Shown in pieces: positions 33,046 through 44,459 of a stretch of DNA of 64,000 nucleotides. How positions within the stretch are numbered: position 1 is the first letter of the stretch; the number at the start of each line of letters is the position of its first letter. The DNA is from Onthophagus taurus. Taxonomy: Eukaryota; Arthropoda; Insecta; Coleoptera; Scarabaeidae. Below the pieces are notes generated by a model. It was given only the letters and a program-made list of their open reading frames with translations, did not search any database and was not told the DNA's origin. The position numbers and the translations under genes were made by a program. Location of the stretch: the NCBI RefSeq assembly GCF_036711975.1, contig NC_091971.1, positions 18,855,501 to 18,919,500 of the forward strand, read 5' to 3'.

Positions 33046-33433
33046 GTTATTATAAAAGCACACAGGAAATACAAAGAACACAACAACAGCTAACTGATTC
33101 GATACTGACGTTATTTTCTGGATAACAAAAAGAATAAAGTACATATATAGCAGTTCTTTTAGATTTTACCGTCCTTGTGATAAAGTATATTTTTAACTAA
33201 ATGCTATGTTGTAACCATTCATAAGAAATATTTATAATTTATTTATTTGTTTCTCGATGATTTATCTATTTTAATGTTATCAATAGATTTATTGTTGAGT
33301 TGTTTTGATTCGAAAATCCTTCAATATTATCTAAATCACAATAATATAGGAAGTATATTATTTAATTTGTTATTTTTTTTTAAATAAATCTATAAATTAT
33401 CAGAAATTTTAAAACAAACCTAACAAAGTTAAC

Positions 33434-33873
33434 ATGTTTCGAGCAACGTTGATTATAATTTTCACGTTCGTTGTTTTCGCTTACGCCGAAGATATTTGTA
33501 AGTTGAATTTGAAAATTGTGTCTATTTAAAAAAAAATTTTTTTCTTAATTTAGGTGAAAAGCAATTCAAAGATTGTTATGCTATTTGCGATGATATTAAT
33601 GTACAAAATTGTATGTTTAAAATGTACACTGATAAGAACAGGATATTTAATTTGACAGTTTGCGACCAAAGGGAATCTAGTATTTATTTATTTATTATCA
33701 TTAAGAAAGATTTATTATTAATTTTTTCCTTAGAATCTGCTGACGATTGGGATATTAAAAAAGGCAGCAGAAGGATTGAATGTGCTTACAGTAATACTAC
33801 ACAAGGTGATGATAATAACCACAGGAACACAATTATACAATCTAGAAATAGTTTTGTGGTTGTATATGATTAA
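33434..33873 (+). CDS. Small secreted cysteine-rich protein 1, three exons
   Basis: Exons 33434-33497, 33554-33679 and 33734-33873, both introns phase 1 (GTAAGT...TTTAG and GTATTT...CTTAG), give 109 residues. A signal peptide is evident (MFRATLIIIFTFVVFAYAED). The mature part has six cysteines: C-x6-C-x3-C-x7-C, a gap of 16, C, and a last C in ECAYSN. The second intron has a length divisible by three and can be read through, so the unspliced frame is misleading. The gene at 44806-45325 has the same plan, so both belong to one family that I do not recognise. A role outside the cell (toxin-like, immune or seminal peptide) is only a guess. AATAAA at 33898-33903. Confidence 0.78.
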
Positions 33874-33982
33874 TTAATATACTACTAATCACTTTGAAAT
33901 AAATGTTTTGATAAATAACAGTTAATTTGATGTCTATTATTTCTTAAAAATCACTTGTAAAATTGATAATTAAAACTATATA

Positions 33983-35585
33983 CAGTCAGTCCCAAAAGTC
34001 ATCGTACACAAATGGTTTTCGCATGATTTCCAAAACGTGATCGTAAATAAAAGAATTTTTTTATTACCATACATGTAATTATTTATTTTTAACAGATTTA
34101 TAAACAGAAAACACTGCAATTTAACAAAATAACAAAATAACTTAATAATTCTTCAAAATCGTTCCATTGCAATCTCACAAAAGTAATCGTACATCTGAAA
34201 ACCGACAGGGGTTTCCCCGTCTCTTTGTCAATTACGTGGGATTTCCCGTGCAGCTAGTCTAACCTGCCCTACATCTAGTAATCGTTGCTCTCCGTTTGTC
34301 AAAAAAGTGGCATGGCTCCCCAGTGAACGGAAACAAGTGTAGAAGTGAGAAAAATTGTTATAAAATTACATAATGAAGGTCGATCTATACGTGAAATCGC
34401 TAAAACACTTAATAAAAGTGCTTCTACAATTCAGTATATAATTAAAAGGTTTGTGGATACCGGAAATATTGAAAATCCGCGCACTGGCCGTCCAAAATTG
34501 TTGACTCCCCGAGAAGAACGAAGCATTAGGCAAGAAGTCAACGCAAATCCTCGGATAAGTGCCCCAAAAATAGCGGCGAACGTCCAAAACAAATTTAATA
34601 AAACCGTAAGTGCAGAAACTGTGCAAAGGGTTTTGCGTGGTGCCGGGTATAACGGACGAGTACCACGAAAGAAACCTTACATTAGCGATGTTAACAAAAA
34701 GAAACGAATCGAATTTTCAAAAATGTATAAAAAGATAGAAAGGACTTTTGGAAAAGGGTCATCTTTACAGATGAATCAAAATATAACATATTTGGATGCG
34801 ATGGTAGGGGTAAAATTTGGAGGAAGGCCGGTACAGCCCTAGATTTAAAAAATCTGCTACCAACAGTGAAACATGGCGGTGGATCCGTTATGGTATGGGG
34901 ATCCATGGCTGCTTCAGGAGTCGGTAGTTTAGTCTTTATTGAAAATATAATGAATAAGTGGCAATATTTAAATATTTTAAAGGCTAATTTAAAGCAAAAT
35001 GCTATACAATTGTGTCTTGGAAGTAATTGGATTTTCCAACAAGACCAATACCCAAAGCATACAGCGCATGTAGTTCGCGAATGGCTTTTATATAATGTGC
35101 CCAAGCAGCTACATTCTCCTCCACAATCACCGGATATTAACCCCATAGAGCACGTGTGGGATTACTTAGAAAAATCTATTAGAATGCACAACATTAGTAG
35201 CAAGGAATCCCTAAAAGCTGCATTACAAGTAGAGTGGGATAAAATTCCGGCATCATACACTGAAAAACTTGTTCAATCTATGCCGAGAAGACTAAAAGCT
35301 GTACTTAAAGCGAACGGAGGACCAACCAAGTACTAGTACCAGCTTGGCTGCGTCTTTAATTACAACTTTTGGATCTGTACGATCACTTTTGTGACATTCC
35401 AATGGAAAAATTTTGAAGAACTATTAAGGTATTTTGTTATTTTGTTAAATTGCAGTGTTTTCTGTTTATAAATCTGTTAAAAATAAATAATTATGTGGAT
35501 GGTAATAAAAAAATACTTTTTTTACGACCTCATTTTGGATATTATGCAAAAACCGTTGGTGTACGATGACTTTTGGGACTGACTG
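33983..35585 (+). mobile_element. Tc1 transposon with long inverted ends, nearly whole
   Basis: The 1603-bp element begins CAGTCAGTCCCAAAAGTCAT and ends with the complement, flanked by TA (33981-33982, 35586-35587). Inverted ends extend about 215 bases with few differences (shared words include GATTTATAAACAGAAAACAC and CTGCAATTTAACAAAATAAC). Long ends with internal binding sites resemble the IR/DR arrangement of Tc1 subfamilies such as Sleeping Beauty. The transposase is complete in length but has lost its frame. Confidence 0.9.
34312..35336 (+). pseudogene. Tc1 transposase (DD34E), two lesions
   Basis: The gene opens at 34312 (MAPQ) but codon 5 is TGA. The following frame encodes the paired DNA-binding domain (VRKIVIKLHNEGRSIREIAK; basic linker ENPRTGRPKLL; TVQRVLRGAGYNGRV). 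A frameshift in the AAAAAG run near 34732 separates it from the catalytic part: VIFTDESKYNIF (Asp 1), WIFQQDQYPKHTAH (Asp 2) and SPDINPIEHVWDY (Glu). Exactly 34 residues lie between the second Asp and the Glu. The C-terminus ends in NGGPTKY at 35336. It is otherwise well preserved, so the copy is relatively young. Confidence 0.9.
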
Positions 35586-35587
35586 TA

Positions 35588-37075
35588 AGTGTATGGTAGC
35601 ACTGTCTTTCAAATTTGACACATTGATTATAACAACATTTATAGAGATATAGTAAAACCAGTAATATCACAAAGGCATAACCTTCCAGTTGTATTAAAAC
35701 AGCAGATCCACATTCAACAGTGTTAACTGTTTGCCCAGATGATCACATTCATATTATTCCTTAGACATTAATTAATAAAGAAACTACTGACACATTACCA
35801 ATTCTTTCGTTGACATCACCACCTAAAAACTTTAAAAAGAAAAGCCACTTAGAAGATGTATCTATGTAGGATTCGGTTGTGAAATTAAAATCACATGTTT
35901 TAAAAGTGACAATAACGAAATTTAACTTTTTGGCATATAAAAACATTTGTAAATCATTCCATTCCATCATTACAACCATGTCTTGAAAATTTACCATCCA
36001 ATCAGTTCATCTTCGCGAAAAAATGTATTTAAAGAATCTTCTACATCACGAAACGATAAGGCAAAAGTCGGCAAAAGATGCTGGCCATGAAATGTTTCTT
36101 ATCAACGTTTTTTTCATCACCAGTATTATCACCACGTTTCGGCACGATGGAAAATTACGATGGTGCGATGCACTTAACGTGTTTTAACAAGAACGGTGGT
36201 TATTTTAGTTCGATTTGTTGTTTTCTTCACAATAATTTGCTTACTTACAGTCTTACTAACAGTTTTTATCACTAAACATTTCATGTTGACCGCATCCTAC
36301 ATCAATCCATTGACTCGCGTTTCAGTTGTATTTTCACCAGAAGAAGTATGAGCAGTACCGAAAGGCATAACGCGAAAACTCAGAAAATAGCTTTCGATTT
36401 CAAAAGGTGTTATAGGAGCTGCTGATTTTCATGCTGTCTGCATGATTTTCATTTGACGATGCCAGTACAGTGCTGAAACATTGACCCAAACCACAACAAT
36501 TTCTAAAATACTTCAAGTTGCACAGAGAAAAATGGAGAACTCAATACTTGGTGTTTCGCTTCGCGATCAAGTCTGTAAGCAAGATCTCAGAGGAAGTACG
36601 GGAATTACTGATGTGATCACCCGAATTACAGAACTCATATTCATACGAATTAGACAGGGCACGTGGTCTATTTGAAGGATGGAAGATGGACAAAGGGACA
36701 GCTCGAGTAGAGACCGAGAAGTAGAAGAATACTACCCACATGCTGGACAAAAATAGGGTAAATAATAATATTTTAATTGGATTTAACACACTCATTACTC
36801 ATCTATACGTTTAGTTCCTATTTTGATTCTAATATGCTGATTAAATATTTTCAGAAAATAGAATTTTTCTCGTTTTTCTTTATAAAACCTGATGAGCGTT
36901 ATGCATCACTTGACTAAGCGACAAATGAATAATGTTCAGAAAAACAGGATTTTCGTTTCCATCACTCTAAAAATATGAGACTTCTCAGAATAGACAGGCC
37001 TAAACTTTTGAAAATTGCCTGTCCATTTTTATCACAGAACACTGATGACAGCTATCACAAGCACAGAGGACATAC
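35588..37075. other. Unrecognised region with short degraded open frames
   Basis: No gene is recognised. From about 35690 to 36700 several plus-strand frames in succession have coding-like composition (for example PILSLTSPPKNFKKKSHLED) broken by many stops. This could be an old pseudogene or element, but I cannot name it. ACAGGGTGTTTCTGTAAG at 37076 resembles a mariner-type terminus. Confidence 0.35.
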
Positions 37076-37129
37076 AGGGTGTTTCTGTAAGTCGTGGCAT
37101 AAATTAAATAACTAAAACTAGAGACAAAA

Positions 37130-37345
37130 TGATGACGATTCGTGTAAAAATTTTTGAAGAAAATAATCTAGAGTTTGATTTTGTACTTTTAAACTGGTTT
37201 TTATTTTATATAGAATTTAAGTTTAACCAATTTCGGCCCTTGGCCATCTTCAAAGATTCTACAAATAGATTAACATCTCTCATCTTATCCATTTTACAAA
37301 CAAGTTTCTTAATATTTCTTTTTGTTTTGTTAAAAAAGATCACAT
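37130..37345 (-). repeat. Dispersed repeat with GGCC hairpin motif, copy A
   Basis: On the minus strand this matches 41155-41280 for over 100 bases (AAAATGGATAARATGAGA, TTAATCTATTTGTAGA, AAATTCTATATAAAATAAAA). It contains GAAGATGGCCAAGGGCCGAA (37231-37254 complement), a stable hairpin word. It may be a retroelement terminal piece. Confidence 0.65.
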
Positions 37346-37384
37346 ATCAAAGTCGAAATCAGATTATTAGTTACTAATTTAGTA

Positions 37385-38880
37385 CAACTACTGTCCTCAT
37401 TAAAGTTACTGATGATATTAGATATGCCTGCGACAACAGATGTGTTACTGTGCTAGTACTGCTCGATTTCAGCAAGGCTTTTGATTCTGTGGACCACAGC
37501 CTTCTTTTGGCGTCTCTTTCTGCCTATGGATTCACTCCCTCCTGTGTTTCTTGGTTTCAATCTTACCTTTCCCATCGCTCCTTGTGCGTACGCGCTACCT
37601 TTTCAATTTCTTCTGCTTGTGCAATCAAATGTGGTGTTCCTCAGGGCACTGTATTGGGTCCGTTACTTTTTTCTTTGTTCGTTAATAGTGTTATCTCGTG
37701 TAATTATCATTTGTATGCCGCCGACCTCCAGATATATACTACTACAACTGTTACTGAATTTCCGGAAGCTATTGTGCGACTTAATAACGATTTATCTAAG
37801 GTCTTGAACTGGTCTCGGAGATACGGACTTAAGTTGAACTCAGTTAAAAATGGTTTTCGGTTTTCTGACACAGTTAAAAATGTTGGAGTCTTTATGGATT
37901 CTGCACTGTCTTTTAACCGAAAATTCAACATGTTTGCAGAAAAGTTTAGGCTTGCTTCCATTCTTTAAAAAGACTTCGCTGCTCTCTTCCTCCGGTGGTC
38001 CGTCGTAATCTTTGCTACTTACTTATATTTCCTCACTTCGACTATGCGGACGCGGTTTATCCCGATCTCTCAGTGACTCTTCTGAGTAAATTGCAACGGT
38101 TACAAAATAATTGCATCCGGTTCATATTTGACCTAAATAGATTTGAGCATGTAACACCGTATCGCAATTACATTCAGATGTTAACCTGTGAGGGACAGAT
38201 AGGTTTCAGCAATTATCAACTCATGAACTTGCTACTCACTCGTTCACGTTCTGATACTATTTTTACATTTCCTGTTCATAGCACTGAAATTTATCACAGA
38301 TCATTTACAGTACAGTCGATTGCGCTGTGGAATGGACTGCCTTCTAAAATTCGTAATATTTCTAACATTGCTAATTTTAGACATGTTTTAAAGAGCCACT
38401 TGCTTGCCCTTCAACTGGCTGCTTCCTGATTCTTTGTTCTTTGTCTTTTTTCCTCTCTTCAACTGCTCTCACTTTTTGGCAACTGATATCCGGCAGATTC
38501 TTTTGGTCTCTTTTAGCCGCTCACTCTCTTTTCGTGTCTTTTCTTTGTTTTTCTCTTTTTCTTGTTTAATTTTATTTGGCGATAAATGTTAATAATATCT
38601 AATTATCACTACTTGCCATATTCACTAAATATTATTTTTGTTTGTTCTGTTGGGTCATTTGGCAAAGATCGCTTGTGCGATAAAATGATCAATTTGCTAA
38701 TACTGCTCATACTGCTTATACTGTTTAAGTTTATCTATTGCTCGACTAACAATCGACAATGGGATTTTATGTATATATTTTTGTTATTATTTTTTTTTCT
38801 TCTTGTGTACCTTATGTAATTTTGTATTCTTATTTGTGGCAATAAATGGTAAATAATAATAAATAATAATTTACAAAATT
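37385..38880 (+). mobile_element. LINE, 5'-truncated, reverse transcriptase (Jockey/CR1-like)
   Basis: Contains VLLDFSKAFDSVDHSLLLAS, CGVPQGTVLGPLLFSLFVNS and, after a frame change near 37970, the C-terminal region (SYLLIFPHFDYADAVYPDLS-like, LQRLQNNCIRFIFDLNRFEH) to a stop near 38427. At 37714-37725 the polymerase box reads YAAD, not YADD, so a catalytic Asp is gone. A 450-base 3' UTR ends in an AATAATAATAAATAATAAT tail. Confidence 0.85.
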
Positions 38881-39419
38881 AAAGTTTAAAAAGTTGTAAA
38901 ATGAAATTAAAGACGAAGTGTTACAAGTTTACAGATTAAAATTTAAAAACACTCTTTTTTAACAAAAGGAATATTAAGAAACTTGGGAAAAATTCAAGAA
39001 TAATCATGTGGCTTAAAAATCGAAGATTTTTTTTAATCAATGTGAAATGACCCAAAAAACACGTTAAAAATAAAAAGAAAGTGCGGAAAAGTGACTAACA
39101 CTAGATTAACTTGAATTATAAAACCTTGTATTATATGATAACTAACTTCAGGTTTAAAATGTCAACCTCAATTTTGACATATTTGTAATCTTCATTAAAA
39201 ATCCTTTAAAATGAGTACAAACACGACAGAAGTATTAATATCGATTAACGTCGATCGCGAAACCATTTTGAGTCGATCGCCAACAAAATCATAAATCTGA
39301 GATATCTATACTAAAGATATTTATGCTGTGCTCTAAAATTCTCAATATGCAAGAAATCATGACTATAGCTTTTAAAATCAGCAATTCTATCCGGGCTAAA
39401 AGTTTACAAATAAAGCTTT
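38881..39419. other. AT-rich spacer
   Basis: No gene recognised. The last ~200 bases, with several CGATCG words (39240-39290), may belong to the 5' part of the following hAT relic. Confidence 0.35.
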
Positions 39420-40457
39420 TTAAATTATACGTAGAAGAAAGCGGCCACGAAAGATGTACTAAATAGAGACAAGTTCTTACAGCGTTTTCGCGATTTAATT
39501 GACGAAATTAAACAAGTAATAGATATTACAAGTATGCTGAATGATATGAATTTAGAACTTCAAGGACAGAATAAAACAATGTTTGACATGATGAGTTAAA
39601 ACTAAACATAATGTTATCTAGAACGAATGATAATAATTTCACTTCATTTCCTTCACTTCAATATGACGTCTGTCTGTCTAATGAAGCTGTCTAACTTGTT
39701 CGAAATGGATGTACATAAGTTAAAATCAGAAATCTTATCACTGCAAAACGATATCTATGTTAAAGCAAGGACATCTGAAGAAAATTTTTGAAAATATTTA
39801 TCGTAAGACAAGTATACAAATTTTCGAAAATGTGTTGAGAATTTGTACTCATGTTGTGGTTCAACATATTTCACCTGAACTGCGTTTTCATAAATGAATA
39901 TAATAATATCTAAATACCCAACGGCAATGACAGATACTCATTTAGAATCTTGTTCGGGAAATGCCCTAAGTAATTACATTCCCAACTTTAAAAAGATCGT
40001 AGACTCACAGCAGTGTCGAATAAGTCAAACATGTACCAATATGCTCAATTTAATATGTCTTAAAACTTAAAATATTAATAAATGAGTTAAATGAAATGAT
40101 TTTTTATTTCATATTTTCTTCATTAAAAAAATGTGATATTATTATAAGCAGGTAGGTAAATATCGCACCTTTAAAAATAATGTGGCACAACTTAAAAATT
40201 GAATATTTTTAGTTTTAATCATAAAATTCCATAAAAAGGTGCCCTCTGTCATTTGCCGCTTGTTTTCCTATAACCACTATTATTTGAGTTGAGTCACTTT
40301 AGTGTTAAAGGTGCGATATGATAGGATGAGCAAGTAGGTAAAAAAGGAAGGTGAGTTTTAAAATGCAAAAAAAGATTTTAAACCCTTCGGTCGATCTTGG
40401 CAAAACATTTATATAAAAAGTCGATCTTGGTCACAAATTAGTGGGCACCACTGTTCT
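39420..40457 (+). mobile_element. hAT relic (SCAND3/GTF2IRD2-type transposase)
   Basis: Pieces in several frames: FLQRFRDLIDEIKQVIDITS followed by MLNDMNLELQGQNKTMFDMM (39475-39595), then, near 39850-40050, CGSTYFT...AFS.MNIIISKYPT and FKKIVDSQQCRISQT. These match the middle and the C-terminal dimerisation region of SCAND3/ZBED/GTF2IRD2-type hAT transposases. The right end is probably TTAGTGGGCACCACTG at 40457, a hAT-like terminus. The left end was not found. Many breaks; old. Confidence 0.65.
40160..40319. mobile_element. Small MITE
   Basis: 160 bases bounded by ATATCGCACCTTTAA and TTAAAGGTGCGATAT. GCAGGTAGGTAAA on the left and GCAAGTAGGTAAA on the right lie close outside and may be part of a flanking duplication. 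It lies within the hAT relic. Confidence 0.7.
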
Positions 40458-40819
40458 ATATTAATGAAGTTATGGTTAACTTCCGGTTAAGAATGTCAAC
40501 GTCAATTCCAATATTACTCGAGACATAAGAATTTCCGGTTTGAAATGTCAATGTCATTTTGACATATTCTTAATTTTTATAAAATGTCTTAATATTTTTC
40601 ACAAAAACAAAAATATAATAAAAAATAAATAAAAAATTAAGGTGGGTATATTAATATTTAAAAATTAAACTGCTATCTTCATTGTTGCTAACTTAGGGTT
40701 TAATATTTTTAATGAAGATGACAAATATGTCAACATTAAAAATTGAAAGTTCGCACTTTAAAGGTTATTTTATGAAGATTACGAATACAATAATGAAATT
40801 AAAGTTGACATTGACAACT

Positions 40820-41280
40820 GAAACTTTTTGTCACGACTAAACCCGAATATTTCTAATTCTCGTTCTAGTTTTAGTTCAATAAAAATATACCATTAAGTAA
40901 TAGTAATATCTTATGCTAACTAGCGATATCTACCACTACTACTAGAATTAACACTAGACCAAGAACTAGAAACATTCAGATTTAATCCCACGTCTCTCAA
41001 GACGGCTAAACCCGAATTCCCCCGAATAAACCCGAATGAATTCTAGTTCTAAGTCTTGTGTTAGTTCTAGTGACAGTGTTAGTTCTGGTTTTAGTGCAAT
41101 AAAAATATGTAACATAGTGATAGCTTATGCTAACTAACGCTACCTACCGCTGTCGTTTGTAAAATGGATAAAATGAGATATGTTAATCTATTTGTAGAGT
41201 CTCTGAAGATGGCCAAGGGCCGAAACCAGTTAGACTTAAATTCTATATAAAATAAAAAACAAACATTTAATTTTATACTA
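40820..41280 (+). repeat. Repeat with tandem CTAGTTCTAG-type tract and GGCC hairpin (copy B)
   Basis: Two diverged units (40840-40950 and 41025-41150) share AACCCGAAT, TTCTAGTTYTAGT, TCAATAAAAATAT and CTTATGCTAACTA. The second runs directly into sequence matching copy A at 37130-37345, including CTGAAGATGGCCAAGGGCCG at 41203. Probably one element, with its 3' part at 41155-41280. Confidence 0.6.
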
Positions 41281-41428
41281 ACATCTGGAAAACGACACTG
41301 GCCCAAAATTGTAGGTTCATCTATTTTTTCTATTGTAGAATTTCTTGGTGTATCTAAGTGTCGTATGTAAGTTGGTTCTTAGACGTATACAGTGTGTCCC
41401 TGGATAGATGTTACAAGAGGTATAATGA

Positions 41429-41933
41429 AGTCTTAGATAACAAATACACACGTTTATACCACAAATTTAAATAATCGCCCGTTAAATTTTTTAGATTTAA
41501 TTTTCCGCTTTTTGGATTCGGCACACGCTCTAATATTATAATGTTTTTACGAACTCGCCCTTACCATAAGTTTATTTCCAATGTTTCTAAATTGTTTTTT
41601 ATTTTTAACAAAAAGAAAACCTGTATAAAAATAATTTATTTTTTAAGAATATTTGCTAAAAATTTACTTAGATATTCCCAATCTACTTATATTTTTGTAT
41701 TTTTCCATCATTTTGCATATATTTTAAAGTAAGTTAATTTTCAAATCCGAACCGTTACCGTTACCGTCATTTTTCTTTTCCGTTTTTATCATTTTACCTA
41801 TTTTGTACTTTTTTTTCCTAAAAACAGGTACTGAAGATGAAACAATCGTTTCGAAACATGTCTACTCTTTAATAATAAATTTTAATATTTAATTATTTCT
41901 CACAAAAAGTTTTTACTTTTTCTATTTTTATAT
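41429..41933 (+). mobile_element. 505-bp insert with 11-bp target duplication and hammerhead-like motif
   Basis: Flanked by identical AGGTATAATGA (41418-41428 and 41934-41944), and the uninterrupted sequence is confirmed by the element's opposite inverted end. Near its 3' end lies CTGAAGA (41831-41837), a GAAAC-AATC-GTTTC hairpin (41839-41852), GAAA (41853-41856), the self-complementary CATG and TC (41857-41862). GTA before and TAC after can pair as stem I. This is the layout of type I hammerhead ribozymes with tiny stem III known from Penelope-like elements and retrozymes. No coding region is recognised. Confidence 0.6.
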
Positions 41934-41976
41934 AGGTATAATGACTTAAAAATTTTTGGATTTTATTTTAAGGCTG

Positions 41977-42193
41977 TAGCGCATCACGCACTCTTATTAT
42001 TTTTATATAGAACCATGGGTTGTTATATCAACATAATGTATTTTGCCATGGCGATTTTGTTATAGTCATAAAATAATAAATAAACTGGTAGACACACATA
42101 AAACAGTCTATCAAATACTCCATTTTAATTTTTAATATTTTATTGTACGATTAATTAATTATTACACGATTAGTTACAAATAAATATACTCTA
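41977..42193. mobile_element. Second short insert in the left inverted end
   Basis: Comparison with the opposite end of the host element shows about 215 extra bases here, bounded by AAGGCT on both sides (near 41971-41976 and 42194-42199). Contents are AT-rich and not recognised. The boundaries are approximate. Confidence 0.5.
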
Positions 42194-42479
42194 TAAAGGC
42201 TAAGGAATTAAGCCCTGCTTGGTGTGAAGAGAATTTTAAGAATATTTTCATATTTTGCAAACAAAGTCGGCCTTGACAGTGAAGCGAAAACTATTTTTGG
42301 TTTAGGTAAAGTAATCTTTTGTTCATGATACGGAAAAATTTTATTAAGAAAAGTTGTTCAAAATAAGAAATTATGGTCCTATACAAAATTTCAGAAGGAT
42401 CCATCTACTTTGGTTTAAATACTTACTTACTTTTTAGCTTAAATAACATAAATATTGTATAATTTTATTTTATTTATAA

Positions 42480-43530
42480 AAAATCGAACATCAACATAAC
42501 TGTCGTTTATTCAACATAATATCCACCTTTTGTTGCACACGTTTCTATACGATGCCTAAATTCTCTAAAGCTTTTCTGAATTTCTTCGATGCGTATTTGT
42601 CCTATAGCATTTGTTATCCGTTGTTTAGTATGTCTCGATTGTTTGGTATTGGTTGAGCGAAAACTAGTTGTTTAAGGCGACCCCATAAAAAAAATCTAAT
42701 ATTGTAAGGTCGGGAGACCTTGGAGGTCTTTGTATCAGCGGCATGTCGTCTAAGTATTCTTCCCTGAACCTTTCAAGTAGCTGTAGATAAGAATACTGAT
42801 TTAACGGCCCCTCTATGAAGAAAGGTCCAATATCACATTCACTTTTTGGTAATACTGTCTTTTACAGTTGACGCGAAAATTTGGATTTGCCGTGGACCAG
42901 TAACGACAATTTTGAGAAGAAATAAGGCCATTTGTACCAAAAGATGTTTCGTCCGAAAACACAATCTTTTTATAACAATTTCGCTCCTTAATGCATTTCT
43001 CCCCGATGGTAAGACAAAATAATAATCTACGGCCTTCATCGCCGTCTTCAAGGGTATGCACAAATTTTGGTTTAAATGACTTTACTTTAGTAGATTTATA
43101 AATTCTTTGCAATTCCGAATTACTAATATTAAGAGAACGTGAACGTTCCCTCAATGATTCCCTAGTAATAGTTGCGGCATCATTGTCGTTATATTTCTTT
43201 TTTCCTTTCTTAACGTTAACAACGCTACCCGATGTAAGAAATTTCTTAACTATTCGCATGACCGTCATACGTGTAAGATTGGTATTAGGAAATCTCTCGT
43301 TAAACTGCTGCACCACTGCTCTTAGGGCCGGTTGTACCACCTCCCGATAAACTATCAGGCGGATAATTACCATGGTTACAGCGGTTTTAAGCGCTCTCAT
43401 TGGCTAAGTGCGCCAATTTATCTATCGGATAAACTTATCGGGAGGTGGTACAACCGGCCCTTAGTGCACTTTGCCCAAGCCCATAACACTGCACGATGTA
43501 AATTTTCTGTTCTAATGTTAACATAATGCA
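42480..43530 (-). pseudogene. Mariner-type transposase, degenerate
   Basis: On the minus strand: an N-terminal HTH (MLTLEQKIYIVQCYGLG..., interrupted by a MITE, then ALRAVVQQFNERFPNTNLTR and TVMRIVKKFLTSGSV), then SLRERSRSLNISNSELQRIY, KIVFSDETSFGTNGLISSQN (Asp of the triad) and CRYWSTANPNFRVNC. After a large internal deletion near 42830 the end reads PLIQRPPRSPDLTILDFF. This resembles the insect transposases that read WPPRSPDLTPCDFFLWG. Truncated and inactive. Confidence 0.72.
43325..43460. mobile_element. PIF/Harbinger-type MITE with TTA target duplication
   Basis: 136 bases with inverted ends GGGCCGGTTGTACCACCTCC then CGATAA, matching perfectly, flanked by TTA on both sides (43322-43324, 43461-43463). 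Removing it and one TTA restores the frame GLGQSALRAVVQQFNERF of the host transposase. Confidence 0.88.
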
Positions 43531-43948
43531 AGAGTTATTGAGAACTAAAACTGAGGTATTGACAATTTATTTGTCAATATTTACGACTACTTAAGTTATT
43601 TTTTATTTCATGGCATCTTCATGGTTTTTCTTCACTCTGATTTAATCTAAAATGTGGTGGATTAATCAATATAGGTAGATCTTTCTGAAATTTTGCATAG
43701 TGCCATAATTTCTCATCCTGGACAACTTTTCTTGATTAAATTTTGCCGTATCATAAACACAAAGCTTACTTTACCTGAACTAAAAATAGTTTTCGCTTCA
43801 CTATCAAGGCCTAGTTGATTTTCGAAATATGAAAATATACCTAAAATTCTCTCCACACCAAGCAGGGCTTAATTCCTCAGCCTTAAAATAAAATTCAAAA
43901 ATTTTTAAGTCATTATACCTCTTGTAACATCTATCCTGGGACACACTG

Positions 43949-44459
43949 TATATGATGCAAAACGGACTTGAAATAGTATTAGGTCTTTCGGTATTCTGCA
44001 TTTTTTCTAAGATAAGACACCTTTACCTACCAGATAGCATGAAAATCAGTCAAGTGATTTATAACACGGTCCATATGATCCATCAAAATATGCAAAAAAG
44101 AAACCAATGTTGGGTCATAGCAACGAAACTAAGAACAATACAAACAAACAAATACAACTCAATTTGATGTTACGGAAACAATTATACATAATGTCTGATA
44201 CGGCGAGTTCACCAGTCACCCGACGAGTTGTGCGTCATTCTCCTTGTAGCATCAAATCGACTTTACAATAACCTTGAGAGATTATATGCTTTGTGATAAA
44301 GAGTCCAACAATTCCGTAGAGCCATCTTTGAGTCCAAAAAATCATCCGCGTTTTCGTCGCTATGCCCTCTATCATACCTTACTATAGATATAGCTAATAT
44401 AAAGAAGCAACTAGAAATAATTATAGAATAGCAAATGAATAAATAAACGCATTTTCATA
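43949..44459. other. Spacer without recognised content
   Basis: About 500 bases with no recognised gene or repeat. Confidence 0.4.

Larger units (their letters stand above)
41390..43948 (-). mobile_element. Mariner-type element with long inverted ends, interrupted at least three times
   Basis: The ends CAGTGTGTCCCTGGATAGAT (41390) and its near-complement (to 43948) are flanked by TA. The inverted ends are several hundred bases long (shared GTTACAAGAGGTATAATGA, GGAATTAAGCCCTGCTTGGT). The left end is split twice: by a 505-bp insert at 41429-41933 and by a ~215-bp insert at about 41977-42193. The transposase gene on the minus strand carries a PIF-type MITE at 43325-43460. Confidence 0.82.
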
